From positions 1 through 26,309 of the forward strand of contig URCS01000029.1 in NCBI GenBank assembly GCA_900546455.1: DNA of 26,309 bases, written 5' to 3'. Numbering within the stretch: the first letter of the stretch is position 1; every line of letters begins with the position of its first letter. Positions 14,880-21,593 of this stretch are shown here, one piece after another. A model generated the notes under the pieces. It was not told the DNA's origin. It saw only the letters and a program-made list of their open reading frames with translations, and made no database searches. A program made the translations under genes and the position numbers. The DNA is from an uncultured Collinsella sp. Lineage in GTDB: Bacteria; Actinomycetota; Coriobacteriia; Coriobacteriales; Coriobacteriaceae.

Positions 14880-15572
14880 CTAAACCGCACATTCCTCGCA
14901 TTCGGCATCGAGGCGTGCCTTAACGGCATCGGCGGCGATGTGATACGAGAAGCCCTTGCCCATCAAAAACCGAACCAGTTTTTCGAATCCGCGCGTCTCT
15001 GGAACACGTCGCTTGGCGAGCAGGGCTGACGCACGCGCCAAATCGTCTTCGACGGCAAAATATTCCTCGGGATAACCGGGAATGTCATCGAGCACGACAT
15101 GACGACGCTTGAGCTCGGTCTCGATTTTGCGCTGTCCCCAACCACGCCGTTTGCGTTCCTCGATAAAGTACGAGCAAAAGCGGTTCTCGTCTAAAAAGCG
15201 ATACTCGGTGGCGCGCTCGACGGCGAAATCAATCGCTGTCTGGTGAAAGCCGTAGCAAGCCAGCTTGTCACGGACCTCACCCGTCGCATGGTCGCGGCGC
15301 GATAACATCTCGGTCACCATGGTAAGTGCACATTTACGCTCGATGAGCTGCACCGCCTCACGAAAGTTGTCCCAATCACAGGGAAGATCTGGGCGGTTTT
15401 TGACATACAGGCGCGCGACCCGCACGGGAATCCAAATAGAACGCTCAAAACCGCCCTCAAGCTCACAATCGATATGTGCGCAAGGCTTTTTGGACGCATA
15501 CCCGCTCGAGAACGAGGAGGCCGCCTTCTTATCGGGAAAGACGACCGTGGCCTCGGTCACCGTATACGACAT
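14880..15572 (-). CDS. recX: Regulatory protein RecX
   Basis: RecX binds RecA filaments and limits their activity. The 230-residue product has an extended N-terminal part (about 1-85) and then helical RecX repeats: LSRRDHATGEVRDKL (about 98-112), YRFLDENRFCSYFIEERKRR (about 133-152) and GWGQRKIETELKRR next to it. The spacing and Arg/Lys-rich helices fit the family; length is near the upper end of the normal range. It begins 11 bases after the recA stop without a clear ribosome site, so it depends on recA transcription and probably on re-initiation, giving much less RecX than RecA. A TAG stop is followed by a gene-free leader of rny. Confidence 0.88.
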   Translation of the reverse strand: MSYTVTEATVVFPDKKAASSFSSGYASKKPCAHIDCELEGGFERSIWIPVRVARLYVKNRPDLPCDWDNFREAVQLIERKCALTMVTEMLSRRDHATGEVRDKLACYGFHQTAIDFAVERATEYRFLDENRFCSYFIEERKRRGWGQRKIETELKRRHVVLDDIPGYPEEYFAVEDDLARASALLAKRRVPETRGFEKLVRFLMGKGFSYHIAADAVKARLDAECEECAV

Positions 15573-15583
15573 GAGCGTAACCG

Positions 15584-16732
15584 CTACTCGTCGTCATCAT
15601 CGAGCATGGCGGAACCATCGATGGCGTAAAGCTCGTCAAACTCCTCAGGCGCAGGCTGATCGGTCAGCTCGACCTCGGACGGAGCATCGTCATCAAACTC
15701 AAGTCCGCAGGCAAGGCGGACCTTATGCTCAATCTCGTCGGCGCAATCGGGGTGTTCGCGCAGGAAAGCCTTGGCGGCCTCGCGACCGTTGCCGAGCTTG
15801 TCCTCGCCATAGGCAAACCAGGAGCCCATCTTCTTGCAGATGCCGCACTCGACAGCCATGTCCAGAATCGAGCCTTCCTTAGAGATGCCCGTACCGTACA
15901 TGATGTCGAACTCAGCAGAACGGAACGGAGCTGCCACCTTGTTCTTAACGACCTTGGCTCGCACGCGGTTACCGATAACCTCGTCCTTAAGCTTAATGCT
16001 GTCGATACGGCGAATGTCGATACGCACCGAAGAGAAGAACTTAAGGGCGCGGCCGCCCGTCGTAGTCTCGGGGTTGCCGAACATGACGCCAATCTTCTCA
16101 CGCAGTTGGTTAATGAAGATGCACGTCGTGTTGGACTTGGACAGCGAGCCGGCGAGCTTGCGGAGCGCCTGGCTCATCAGGCGAGCCTGAAGACCGACCG
16201 TAGTGTCGCCGATCTCTCCCTCGATCTCGGCACGCGGGGTCAGCGCGGCGACGGAGTCGACGACGATGGCATCGATGGCGCCGGAGCGCACGAGCATGTC
16301 AACAATCTCGAGCGCCTGCTCGCCCGTATCGGGCTGGGAAATGAGCACCTCGTCGATATCCACGCCGATGCGCGCGGCATACGTGGGATCGAGCGCGTGC
16401 TCGGCATCGATAAATGCAACAACGCCACCCATTGCCTGGGCCTCGGCCAAGATCTCGAGCGAAAGCGTCGTCTTACCGGAGGACTCGGGACCGTAGATCT
16501 CGACGATTCGGCCGCGCGGCACACCGCCGATACCCAGAGCGGCATCGAGTGCCAGAGCGCCCGTAGGGATGGCCTCGACCTCGAGCTCGGGGCCACCGTC
16601 GCCGTACCTCATGATGGAACCCTGGCCGAATTTCTTCTCGATCTCGGCCTTGGTGGTGGCGATCATCTCATCGCGCTCTTTACCCGTCGTGCGAGCATGA
16701 ACGGTACGTACGGGACCTGAATTCTTGGCCAT
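15584..16732 (-). CDS. recA: Recombinase RecA
   Basis: RecA forms filaments on single-stranded DNA, drives strand exchange and triggers LexA cleavage. The 382-residue product has an N-terminal segment about 20 residues longer than E. coli RecA, a Walker A GPESSGKT (81-88), Walker B VDSVAAL, the DNA loop NPETTTGGRALKF, and the usual acidic C-terminus (LDDDDE). The start at 16732 has GGAGG seven bases upstream; an in-frame ATG at 16753 lacks one. Upstream lies an SOS promoter with a perfect LexA box. recX follows after 11 bases. Together with lexA about 9 kb away it forms the regulatory pair of the SOS response. Confidence 0.98.
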   Translation of the reverse strand: MAKNSGPVRTVHARTTGKERDEMIATTKAEIEKKFGQGSIMRYGDGGPELEVEAIPTGALALDAALGIGGVPRGRIVEIYGPESSGKTTLSLEILAEAQAMGGVVAFIDAEHALDPTYAARIGVDIDEVLISQPDTGEQALEIVDMLVRSGAIDAIVVDSVAALTPRAEIEGEIGDTTVGLQARLMSQALRKLAGSLSKSNTTCIFINQLREKIGVMFGNPETTTGGRALKFFSSVRIDIRRIDSIKLKDEVIGNRVRAKVVKNKVAAPFRSAEFDIMYGTGISKEGSILDMAVECGICKKMGSWFAYGEDKLGNGREAAKAFLREHPDCADEIEHKVRLACGLEFDDDAPSEVELTDQPAPEEFDELYAIDGSAMLDDDDE

Positions 16733-16762
16733 GAATAGCCCTCCTCTTAACAACCTGCATCG

Positions 16763-16791
16763 ATAATAAACGAACGGCTGTTCGTGGTCAA
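16763..16791 (-). promoter_or_regulatory. recA SOS promoter
   Basis: On the minus strand TTGACC (16791-16786) and TATTAT (16768-16763) are 17 bases apart. The LexA box at 16771-16784 fills the spacer, so bound LexA would exclude RNA polymerase. Confidence 0.85.
16771..16784. promoter_or_regulatory. LexA box of recA
   Basis: CGAACGGCTGTTCG is a perfect CGAAC-N4-GTTCG palindrome, the best of the four LexA boxes in the window. Confidence 0.92.
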
Positions 16792-16833
16792 CCGTTCAGA
16801 TAAATCATATGCAGCCGACCTTTCCAAAACCCA

Positions 16834-16884
16834 ACCAAACGCCGACCAAACACTGACCAAATGCTTGACCACAAAGGACCAAAA
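16834..16884 (-). repeat. Five helically phased ACC-containing repeats upstream of recA
   Basis: On the plus strand ACC occurs at 16834, 16845, 16856, 16868 and 16878, with steps of 11, 11, 12 and 10 bases. Four of the five are followed directly by AAA; the fourth reads ACCACAAA. All copies thus face the same side of the helix. The array lies roughly 45-95 bases upstream of the recA -35. Function is unknown. Confidence 0.55.
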
Positions 16885-16958
16885 ATGAACAAGGCAGGCA
16901 AAAATACACCCATGAACAGCACAAACGCTAAATTCTTCTGAGGTCCCTATCTCCACAA

Positions 16959-16982
16959 TTAAGGGGCCCGGAGGCCCCTTAA
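16959..16982 (-). terminator. Terminator of the rnj-to-cinA operon
   Basis: TTAAGGGGCC (16959-16968) pairs perfectly with GGCCCCTTAA (16973-16982) around a 4-base loop, 8 bases after the cinA stop. The T-run on the minus strand is short (TTAATT), so some readthrough toward recA is possible. Confidence 0.7.
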
Positions 16983-16989
16983 AACACGT

Positions 16990-17520
16990 CTATTCCATAG
17001 AGTTGAGCACAAGGGCAATGCGTCCCAATGCCTCCGCGACCGCATGGGCACGAACACACGAACGGTCGCCCTCATAGTGGCAGCGCACAGAGTCCACGAC
17101 CGGCACGCCCCCATCGGCGGAGCGATACGCCCAGCCAATATAGAAAGTGCCCGCCGGATCTTCCTCAGTGCCACCGCCGGGGCCGGCATAACCCGTTGCG
17201 CTCACTGCAATATCGCTCTGGTACAGCTCCAGCGAACCCGCCGCCATCTCGCGCGCGGTCTGATGCGACACCGCGGTATAGCGGTCGAGCGTCTCCTGCT
17301 CAACACCAAGAACGCGATGCTTGATCTCATCGCAATAGGTCACCGCACCGCCACGCAGCACCGCCGAGGCGCCCGGGATATCGGCAATCGTCGAGGCGAT
17401 CATACCCGCCGTCAGCGACTCAGCCGTCGAAACCGTCACGCCCCGAGCGCTCGCGCGCTCGACAATATCGCGCGCCAGCTCCTCGTTATGTGCGGAAATC
17501 TGCTCAAAAGAGTCCGTCAT
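16990..17520 (-). CDS. cinA: CinA C-terminal-domain protein, nicotinamide-nucleotide amidase (PncC type)
   Basis: The 176-residue product is only the amidase domain of CinA; the N-terminal MoaB-like pyrophosphatase domain of full-length CinA is absent, as in PncC. Motifs are TVSTAESLTAGMIASTI near 29-45 and ATGYAGPGGGTEEDPAGTFYIG near 109-130. The enzyme converts nicotinamide mononucleotide to nicotinate mononucleotide and ammonia, recycling NAD made waste by DNA ligase; that role is known for the family. cinA just upstream of recA is a common arrangement. An ATG (17520) and a GTG (17526) compete: AGG is 5 bases from the GTG, so the GTG is possible. It ends the operon at a hairpin. Confidence 0.92.
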   Translation of the reverse strand: MTDSFEQISAHNEELARDIVERASARGVTVSTAESLTAGMIASTIADIPGASAVLRGGAVTYCDEIKHRVLGVEQETLDRYTAVSHQTAREMAAGSLELYQSDIAVSATGYAGPGGGTEEDPAGTFYIGWAYRSADGGVPVVDSVRCHYEGDRSCVRAHAVAEALGRIALVLNSME

Positions 17521-17532
17521 ACCCACCAGGAC

Positions 17533-18171
17533 CTAGACCGAAAAGACGATCTTGCGGCAGTTCCAGAAGTACTGGGCGCCCGAGATAACGGTCAGGACAA
17601 CGGCAACGGCGTACAGGAAGCGCGACACCGAGTAGATGCCGAGCGTCAGCGCCACCGGGCCAAGGTGCAAGCCGGCCATCGCAAAGACGCACAGATAACC
17701 GCAGATGGAGACCATCGTGGTCGCCGTCTTGTACTTGCCGAGCTTATCGGCCGCAACGACCACACCAGCAGCACTCGCGACCATGCGAAGAGCGCTCACC
17801 AGCAGCTCGCGGAACAGGATAATGAACACGGACCACACGGTCACCGCGCCAAAATCCAAGAACAGCAGCAGGGCCGAGAACACCAGCAGCTTGTCCGCGA
17901 TGGGGTCCAAGAACTTGCCGAAATCGGTGATCTCGTTGCGCGAGCGCGCCAGATAGCCGTCGACCTTATCGGTGCACGACAGAATCACGTACAGAATAAA
18001 AGCGGCGGCGGCGAGCGGGCCGTCGAAGATGCTCCAATCCGTACCGGCAACACTCGTGTGAGACAGCGCCGACACAATCATGAACACCGGGATAAAGACG
18101 ATGCGCACGCACGTCACGATATTGGCGGGCGTCCAAACACTCGTCAGTTCCTTATTGCTCTCGTTTGCCAC
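17533..18171 (-). CDS. pgsA: CDP-diacylglycerol-glycerol-3-phosphate 3-phosphatidyltransferase
   Basis: PgsA makes phosphatidylglycerophosphate, the first committed step to phosphatidylglycerol and cardiolipin. The 212-residue membrane protein has the full CDP-alcohol phosphotransferase motif, from DKVDGYLAR (about 68-76) to GKFLDPIADK (about 85-94), with the four Asp in place. About five to six hydrophobic helices follow the family pattern. The start is a GTG at 18171 with AGGAG seven bases away that overlaps the rimO stop region, so the two genes are close (nine bases) and coupled. The N-terminal polar segment of about 15 residues is a little long. pgsA next to cinA and recA is conserved with Bacillus. 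Confidence 0.95.
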   Translation of the reverse strand: MANESNKELTSVWTPANIVTCVRIVFIPVFMIVSALSHTSVAGTDWSIFDGPLAAAAFILYVILSCTDKVDGYLARSRNEITDFGKFLDPIADKLLVFSALLLFLDFGAVTVWSVFIILFRELLVSALRMVASAAGVVVAADKLGKYKTATTMVSICGYLCVFAMAGLHLGPVALTLGIYSVSRFLYAVAVVLTVISGAQYFWNCRKIVFSV

Positions 18172-18180
18172 GACGCTCTC

Positions 18181-19530
18181 CTACTCCACAACATGGCCGA
18201 TAAGCTCATAGCAGAAGCTATCGGTAAACTCGACAGTCAGAATATCGCCCACGGACGCCTCGCTGGCGTCCAAGTGCACAGCGCCATCGGAATCGGGCGC
18301 CTGGAACCAGGCATGGCCGATCAGCTCGGCGCCGTCCTCGGTCTCTTCGATACCGTCGACGATCACCTGGGCGCGCTCGCCCACATGTGCGGCGGTAGCG
18401 GCAAAACCGAGCGACTCGGCCAGATCCATGGCCTCCTGGGCGCGCTCAAGCTTGACCTCTTCGTCGACCTGACCCTCCATCTTGGCGGCCAGGCTGCCTT
18501 CCTCACGCGAGTAGGCAAAGACACTCGTGTAGTCGAAGCCGACGGTGTCCATAAAGTCGATGAGGTCGCGGAACTCGTCGTCGGTCTCGGTCGGGAAGCC
18601 GACCATGGCCGTGGAACGGATCACGATGCCGGGGATACGCTCACGCAGATCGCGGAACAGATCCTCGAGCTCTTGACGCGAACCGAAGCGACGCATGGCC
18701 TTAAGGATGCGCGCGTCACAGTGCTGCACGGGGATATCGATATAGGGCAGCACCTCGGGCGTATCGCGAATCGTATCGATAAGCTCGTCGGTCATGCCCT
18801 CGGGCTGCAGATAGAGCACGCGGACCCAGACGTTGTGCGGGCGCACGGCCTCGGCGACGGCACGCAGCAGCTGCGCCAGATTGCGCGGCGAGCCCTCGGT
18901 GACGTCCTCGTCGGCAAAGTCGGTACCCCAGATGCCCGTGTCCTGGCCAATCAGCACAATCTCGCGCACGCCGCCGGCAACCAGGTCGCGCACCTCGGAG
19001 ATAATGCTCTCGGCATTGCGCGAATGATAGCGACCGCGAATATAGGGGATCATGCAGAAGCTGCAGAAACGGTTGCAGCCATCGGAAATCTTGACGTAGG
19101 CAACGGCGCCCTCGACGGTACGCTTGACCTGCGGGATATAGGCTGCGATCTCACGCTCGACACCCAGCACGCCATCGATGACCGCCACGATGCCGTCCTC
19201 CTCGTCGGCCTTCACAAAGGCAGCGACCTCGGGCAGCTCGTCAGGCAGGTCGTCGCCATAGCGCGACGGCACGCAGCCGCACATAACGATGGGGCAAGAA
19301 CGAACGCCGTCCTGAACCTCGTTGGCGAGCTCGAGCGTGGTCTCGATGCTCTCGGACGTTGCGGAGGCGAGAAACGAGCATGTATTGACGATGGCGATAT
19401 CGGCATCCTGCGGGTCGAATGCCTCTTCGTAGCCCGCGGCGGTCAAAAGAGAACGCATGCGGTCGGTGTCAACCTCGTTCTTAGCGCACCCGAGGGTGAT
19501 GTAGAGCACGGAGCCCAACGGTGTATCCAT
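18181..19530 (-). CDS. rimO: Ribosomal protein S12 methylthiotransferase
   Basis: RimO is a radical-SAM enzyme that methylthiolates an Asp of ribosomal protein S12. It is related to MiaB but distinguished by the N-terminal segment YITLGCAKNEVDTDRM and CSFL around the second cluster Cys. The 449 residues contain C15, C51 and C86 for the auxiliary cluster, CNRFCSFC (C152, C156, C159) for the SAM cluster, and a C-terminal TRAM domain. The usual SxGCxKN is LGCAKN here. AAAGGA lies about 13 bases before the ATG, a long distance, so initiation may be inefficient. The window therefore encodes both methylthiotransferases of the family, one for tRNA and one for S12. Confidence 0.96.
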   Translation of the reverse strand: MDTPLGSVLYITLGCAKNEVDTDRMRSLLTAAGYEEAFDPQDADIAIVNTCSFLASATSESIETTLELANEVQDGVRSCPIVMCGCVPSRYGDDLPDELPEVAAFVKADEEDGIVAVIDGVLGVEREIAAYIPQVKRTVEGAVAYVKISDGCNRFCSFCMIPYIRGRYHSRNAESIISEVRDLVAGGVREIVLIGQDTGIWGTDFADEDVTEGSPRNLAQLLRAVAEAVRPHNVWVRVLYLQPEGMTDELIDTIRDTPEVLPYIDIPVQHCDARILKAMRRFGSRQELEDLFRDLRERIPGIVIRSTAMVGFPTETDDEFRDLIDFMDTVGFDYTSVFAYSREEGSLAAKMEGQVDEEVKLERAQEAMDLAESLGFAATAAHVGERAQVIVDGIEETEDGAELIGHAWFQAPDSDGAVHLDASEASVGDILTVEFTDSFCYELIGHVVE

Positions 19531-19557
19531 GTTGGAGAGCGGTCCTTTCGAATGATA

Positions 19558-20055
19558 TTAGCGGTAGTTGGTGAACTGTAGCGGCTGGCCGTAGTCCTGG
19601 TCGCGCAAGAACTGGATCACGGTCTGCAACGCGTCCTTCGAAGCAGAGGAAACACGCAGCTTGTCGGCCTCGATGGTCACCTTGACCTTAAGCTTTTGGT
19701 CCTTGATGTCCTTATTGATCTTCTTGGCGGTCGCCTGGTCGATACCCTCGACGACATGGCCGAGCACGCGCACGGTGCCGCCCGACGCCGCCTGTGGAGC
19801 ATCCCACGAGACAGCCTTGAGGTCGATGCCGCGCTTGATGAGCTTGGAGCTCAGCACGTCGATAATCTGCTTGGAGACAAAGTCGGCCGGGGCGTTGATC
19901 GTAAAGAGCTTGTCGCCCTTCGAAAGCTCGATCGTGGCGCCGGAATCCTTAAGGTCATAGCGCTGGGAAATCTCGCGCGTGGTCTGCTGGAAGGCGTTGT
20001 CGACCTCTTGCATGTTGACCTCGGACACGACGTCGAAGCTGGAATCTTTAGCCAT
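19558..20055 (-). CDS. YajQ family nucleotide-binding protein
   Basis: The 165-residue product matches the YajQ (UPF0234) family from end to end: it begins KDSSFDVVSEVNMQEVDNAF, contains SQRYDLKDSGATIEL, and ends LRDQDYGQPLQFTNYR. The fold has two ferredoxin-like halves. Family members bind nucleotides and tRNA or rRNA, and some bind cyclic-di-GMP; the physiological role is not settled. The start has AAAGGA seven bases upstream. It is 26 bases after the RodZ-like gene and 27 before rimO, in the middle of the operon, and is soluble by sequence. Confidence 0.94.
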   Translation of the reverse strand: MAKDSSFDVVSEVNMQEVDNAFQQTTREISQRYDLKDSGATIELSKGDKLFTINAPADFVSKQIIDVLSSKLIKRGIDLKAVSWDAPQAASGGTVRVLGHVVEGIDQATAKKINKDIKDQKLKVKVTIEADKLRVSSASKDALQTVIQFLRDQDYGQPLQFTNYR

Positions 20056-20081
20056 GATGTTTCCTTTCGCGTACGAGCGGC

Positions 20082-21593
20082 TTAGTAGCTATCGTACGAA
20101 TAGTCGGTAGAATCGGTGGGCGTCTGACCGTCAGTTGCGGTATCGGCGCCATCCGCGGACTGGGCATCGGTGCGGTCGGTGGTATCGGTACCATCGGTGG
20201 TGTCGGTGCCATCAGAACTTTCACCATTCTCGGAATCAGTCGTCTCCTTCTTAGGAACGGTGATCGTCACACGAGCCACGCCCGAGGTCTTGGTATCGTA
20301 ACGGACCTTTTCACCGTTCTTGGTAACGGTAACATCGGAAGGCTTGGACGTGGTGATCTCGATCGAGGACTCGGGCGTGTACTCCTGCTCAAAGGGGCCA
20401 GTCGCCTGAGCGCCATAGACCGACTTGCCGTCGACCTTGACCTCAATCCACGCGGTCTTTCCCTTGGCAACGGAAACTTTGACCTTCGTGACCTCGTTCT
20501 CTTCCTTCTTGGCCGTCGTCTTGGTAGCGTCCGAATCAGTCGACGCATCCGTCGCTTCATCGGTGTCTTCGTCCTCGTCGACCGTTTCGGACTTCTTAGA
20601 AGACTTCTTGGTCGTCGTCTTGGTAGCAGCGGGCGTCTCGGGCGTGGTCTCGGGCGTCGAAGATGCGCAGCCGCGCAGAAGCACCACGATGAGCACAATC
20701 AGCAGCAACACCACGGCACCGATGCCGGCGTAGACGATACGCGGATCGAGCCCGTTGTTTTGAGGAGTACGGGATCCGCCGCGTCCACGACCGGAACTGC
20801 TGCGGCCGCTTCCCTGAGGCATACGGCCGCGATTGCTATCGGAACGGCCGCGATAGCCGCCCTGGCCCTGAAGGCTGCGCTGACCCGAGCGGAGCGCAAG
20901 CTCACCGCGGCCTTGATAGCCACGCTGGCCCGAACGCGAAGCCGAAGAGCGCTGGCCATACGGCTGTGATTGAGAGCGAAGACGCGGCGTTACCTGCGTG
21001 GTATCGGCATCCGCATAGCCACCGCGAGAGCGTCCCGTAGAGGCACCACGGTAACCGCGATCGGAATAGCCGCCGTCGCCGTAGCCGGCACGAGGGTCAC
21101 GCGCCACGCCGCGGGCAGCGGGAAGCGCACGGTCCTCAGGCATCGGCGTACTGCGGAACCGGTCACGCTGTGAGCGAATCTCCTCGCCCGAACCCGTCTC
21201 GGTAATATAACCGGCCTGCTGAGGACGCTGTCCATAGCGGGTCGAACGACCGCCCTGAACCATCAGGAAGCGCCCGTTATCGACCGAGGAGCGCGAATTG
21301 ACGTAGCCAGCGGCGTCCTGAAAACGACCGCCCTGCTGAGACGTCTCGCGTTCGTATGCCATCAGGTCGTCAAAGTAGGCATTGACGACCTCGCGCGGAT
21401 TGAGGCCCAAAAAGCGAGCATAGCTCGAAATCATGCCCTGCGCATAGCCGCGCGGCGGCATCGAAGCAAAGTTACCGGTCTCGAAAAACTCGATGATCTG
21501 CGGCCTGATTTTGATGGTGTTGGCGACCTGCTGAATGGAAAGGCCCATTCGGCGACGCTGCTCGAGCAGCATGTCACCAAAGCGTGCAGCCAT
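20082..21593 (-). CDS. RodZ-like cell-shape protein with an Arg/Gly-rich linker
   Basis: The 503-residue protein begins with a helix-turn-helix of the RodZ/YmfM type (about 1-80: LLEQRRRMGLSIQQVANTIK, ending NPREVVNAY). A membrane helix (about 287-307) and an extracytoplasmic beta domain of RodZ C-terminal type (about 370-448) follow. RodZ links MreB to the membrane in rods; no mreB is in the window, so the function is inferred. Between domains lies a long low-complexity stretch (about 160-276) rich in Arg, Gly, Gln, Ser and Tyr, unusual for this family. After the helix there is a Thr/Lys/Asp-rich linker, and the extreme C-terminus is a Thr/Asp/Gly repeat. The ATG shares one base with the ftsK stop. 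The position downstream of ftsK and upstream of pgsA matches ymfM. Confidence 0.85.
   Translation of the reverse strand: MAARFGDMLLEQRRRMGLSIQQVANTIKIRPQIIEFFETGNFASMPPRGYAQGMISSYARFLGLNPREVVNAYFDDLMAYERETSQQGGRFQDAAGYVNSRSSVDNGRFLMVQGGRSTRYGQRPQQAGYITETGSGEEIRSQRDRFRSTPMPEDRALPAARGVARDPRAGYGDGGYSDRGYRGASTGRSRGGYADADTTQVTPRLRSQSQPYGQRSSASRSGQRGYQGRGELALRSGQRSLQGQGGYRGRSDSNRGRMPQGSGRSSSGRGRGGSRTPQNNGLDPRIVYAGIGAVVLLLIVLIVVLLRGCASSTPETTPETPAATKTTTKKSSKKSETVDEDEDTDEATDASTDSDATKTTAKKEENEVTKVKVSVAKGKTAWIEVKVDGKSVYGAQATGPFEQEYTPESSIEITTSKPSDVTVTKNGEKVRYDTKTSGVARVTITVPKKETTDSENGESSDGTDTTDGTDTTDRTDAQSADGADTATDGQTPTDSTDYSYDSY
20178..20213 (-). repeat. 18-bp tandem repeat in the RodZ-like gene
   Basis: Two copies of an 18-bp unit (20178-20195 and 20196-20213) differ at two positions, and half a copy precedes them. 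They encode the DGTDTT-type repeat near the C-terminus. Length may vary by slippage without frame loss. Confidence 0.7.

Noticed and set aside
16834..16884. DnaA-box or iteron-type replication origin
   Set aside because: The units are too short and do not match a DnaA box; there is no replication gene nearby, and the position is that of a recA upstream region.
17044..19581. Open frame of 845 codons on the plus strand across cinA, pgsA and rimO
   Set aside because: It spans three well-supported genes on the other strand and its translation is His/Arg/Gln-rich with no domain.
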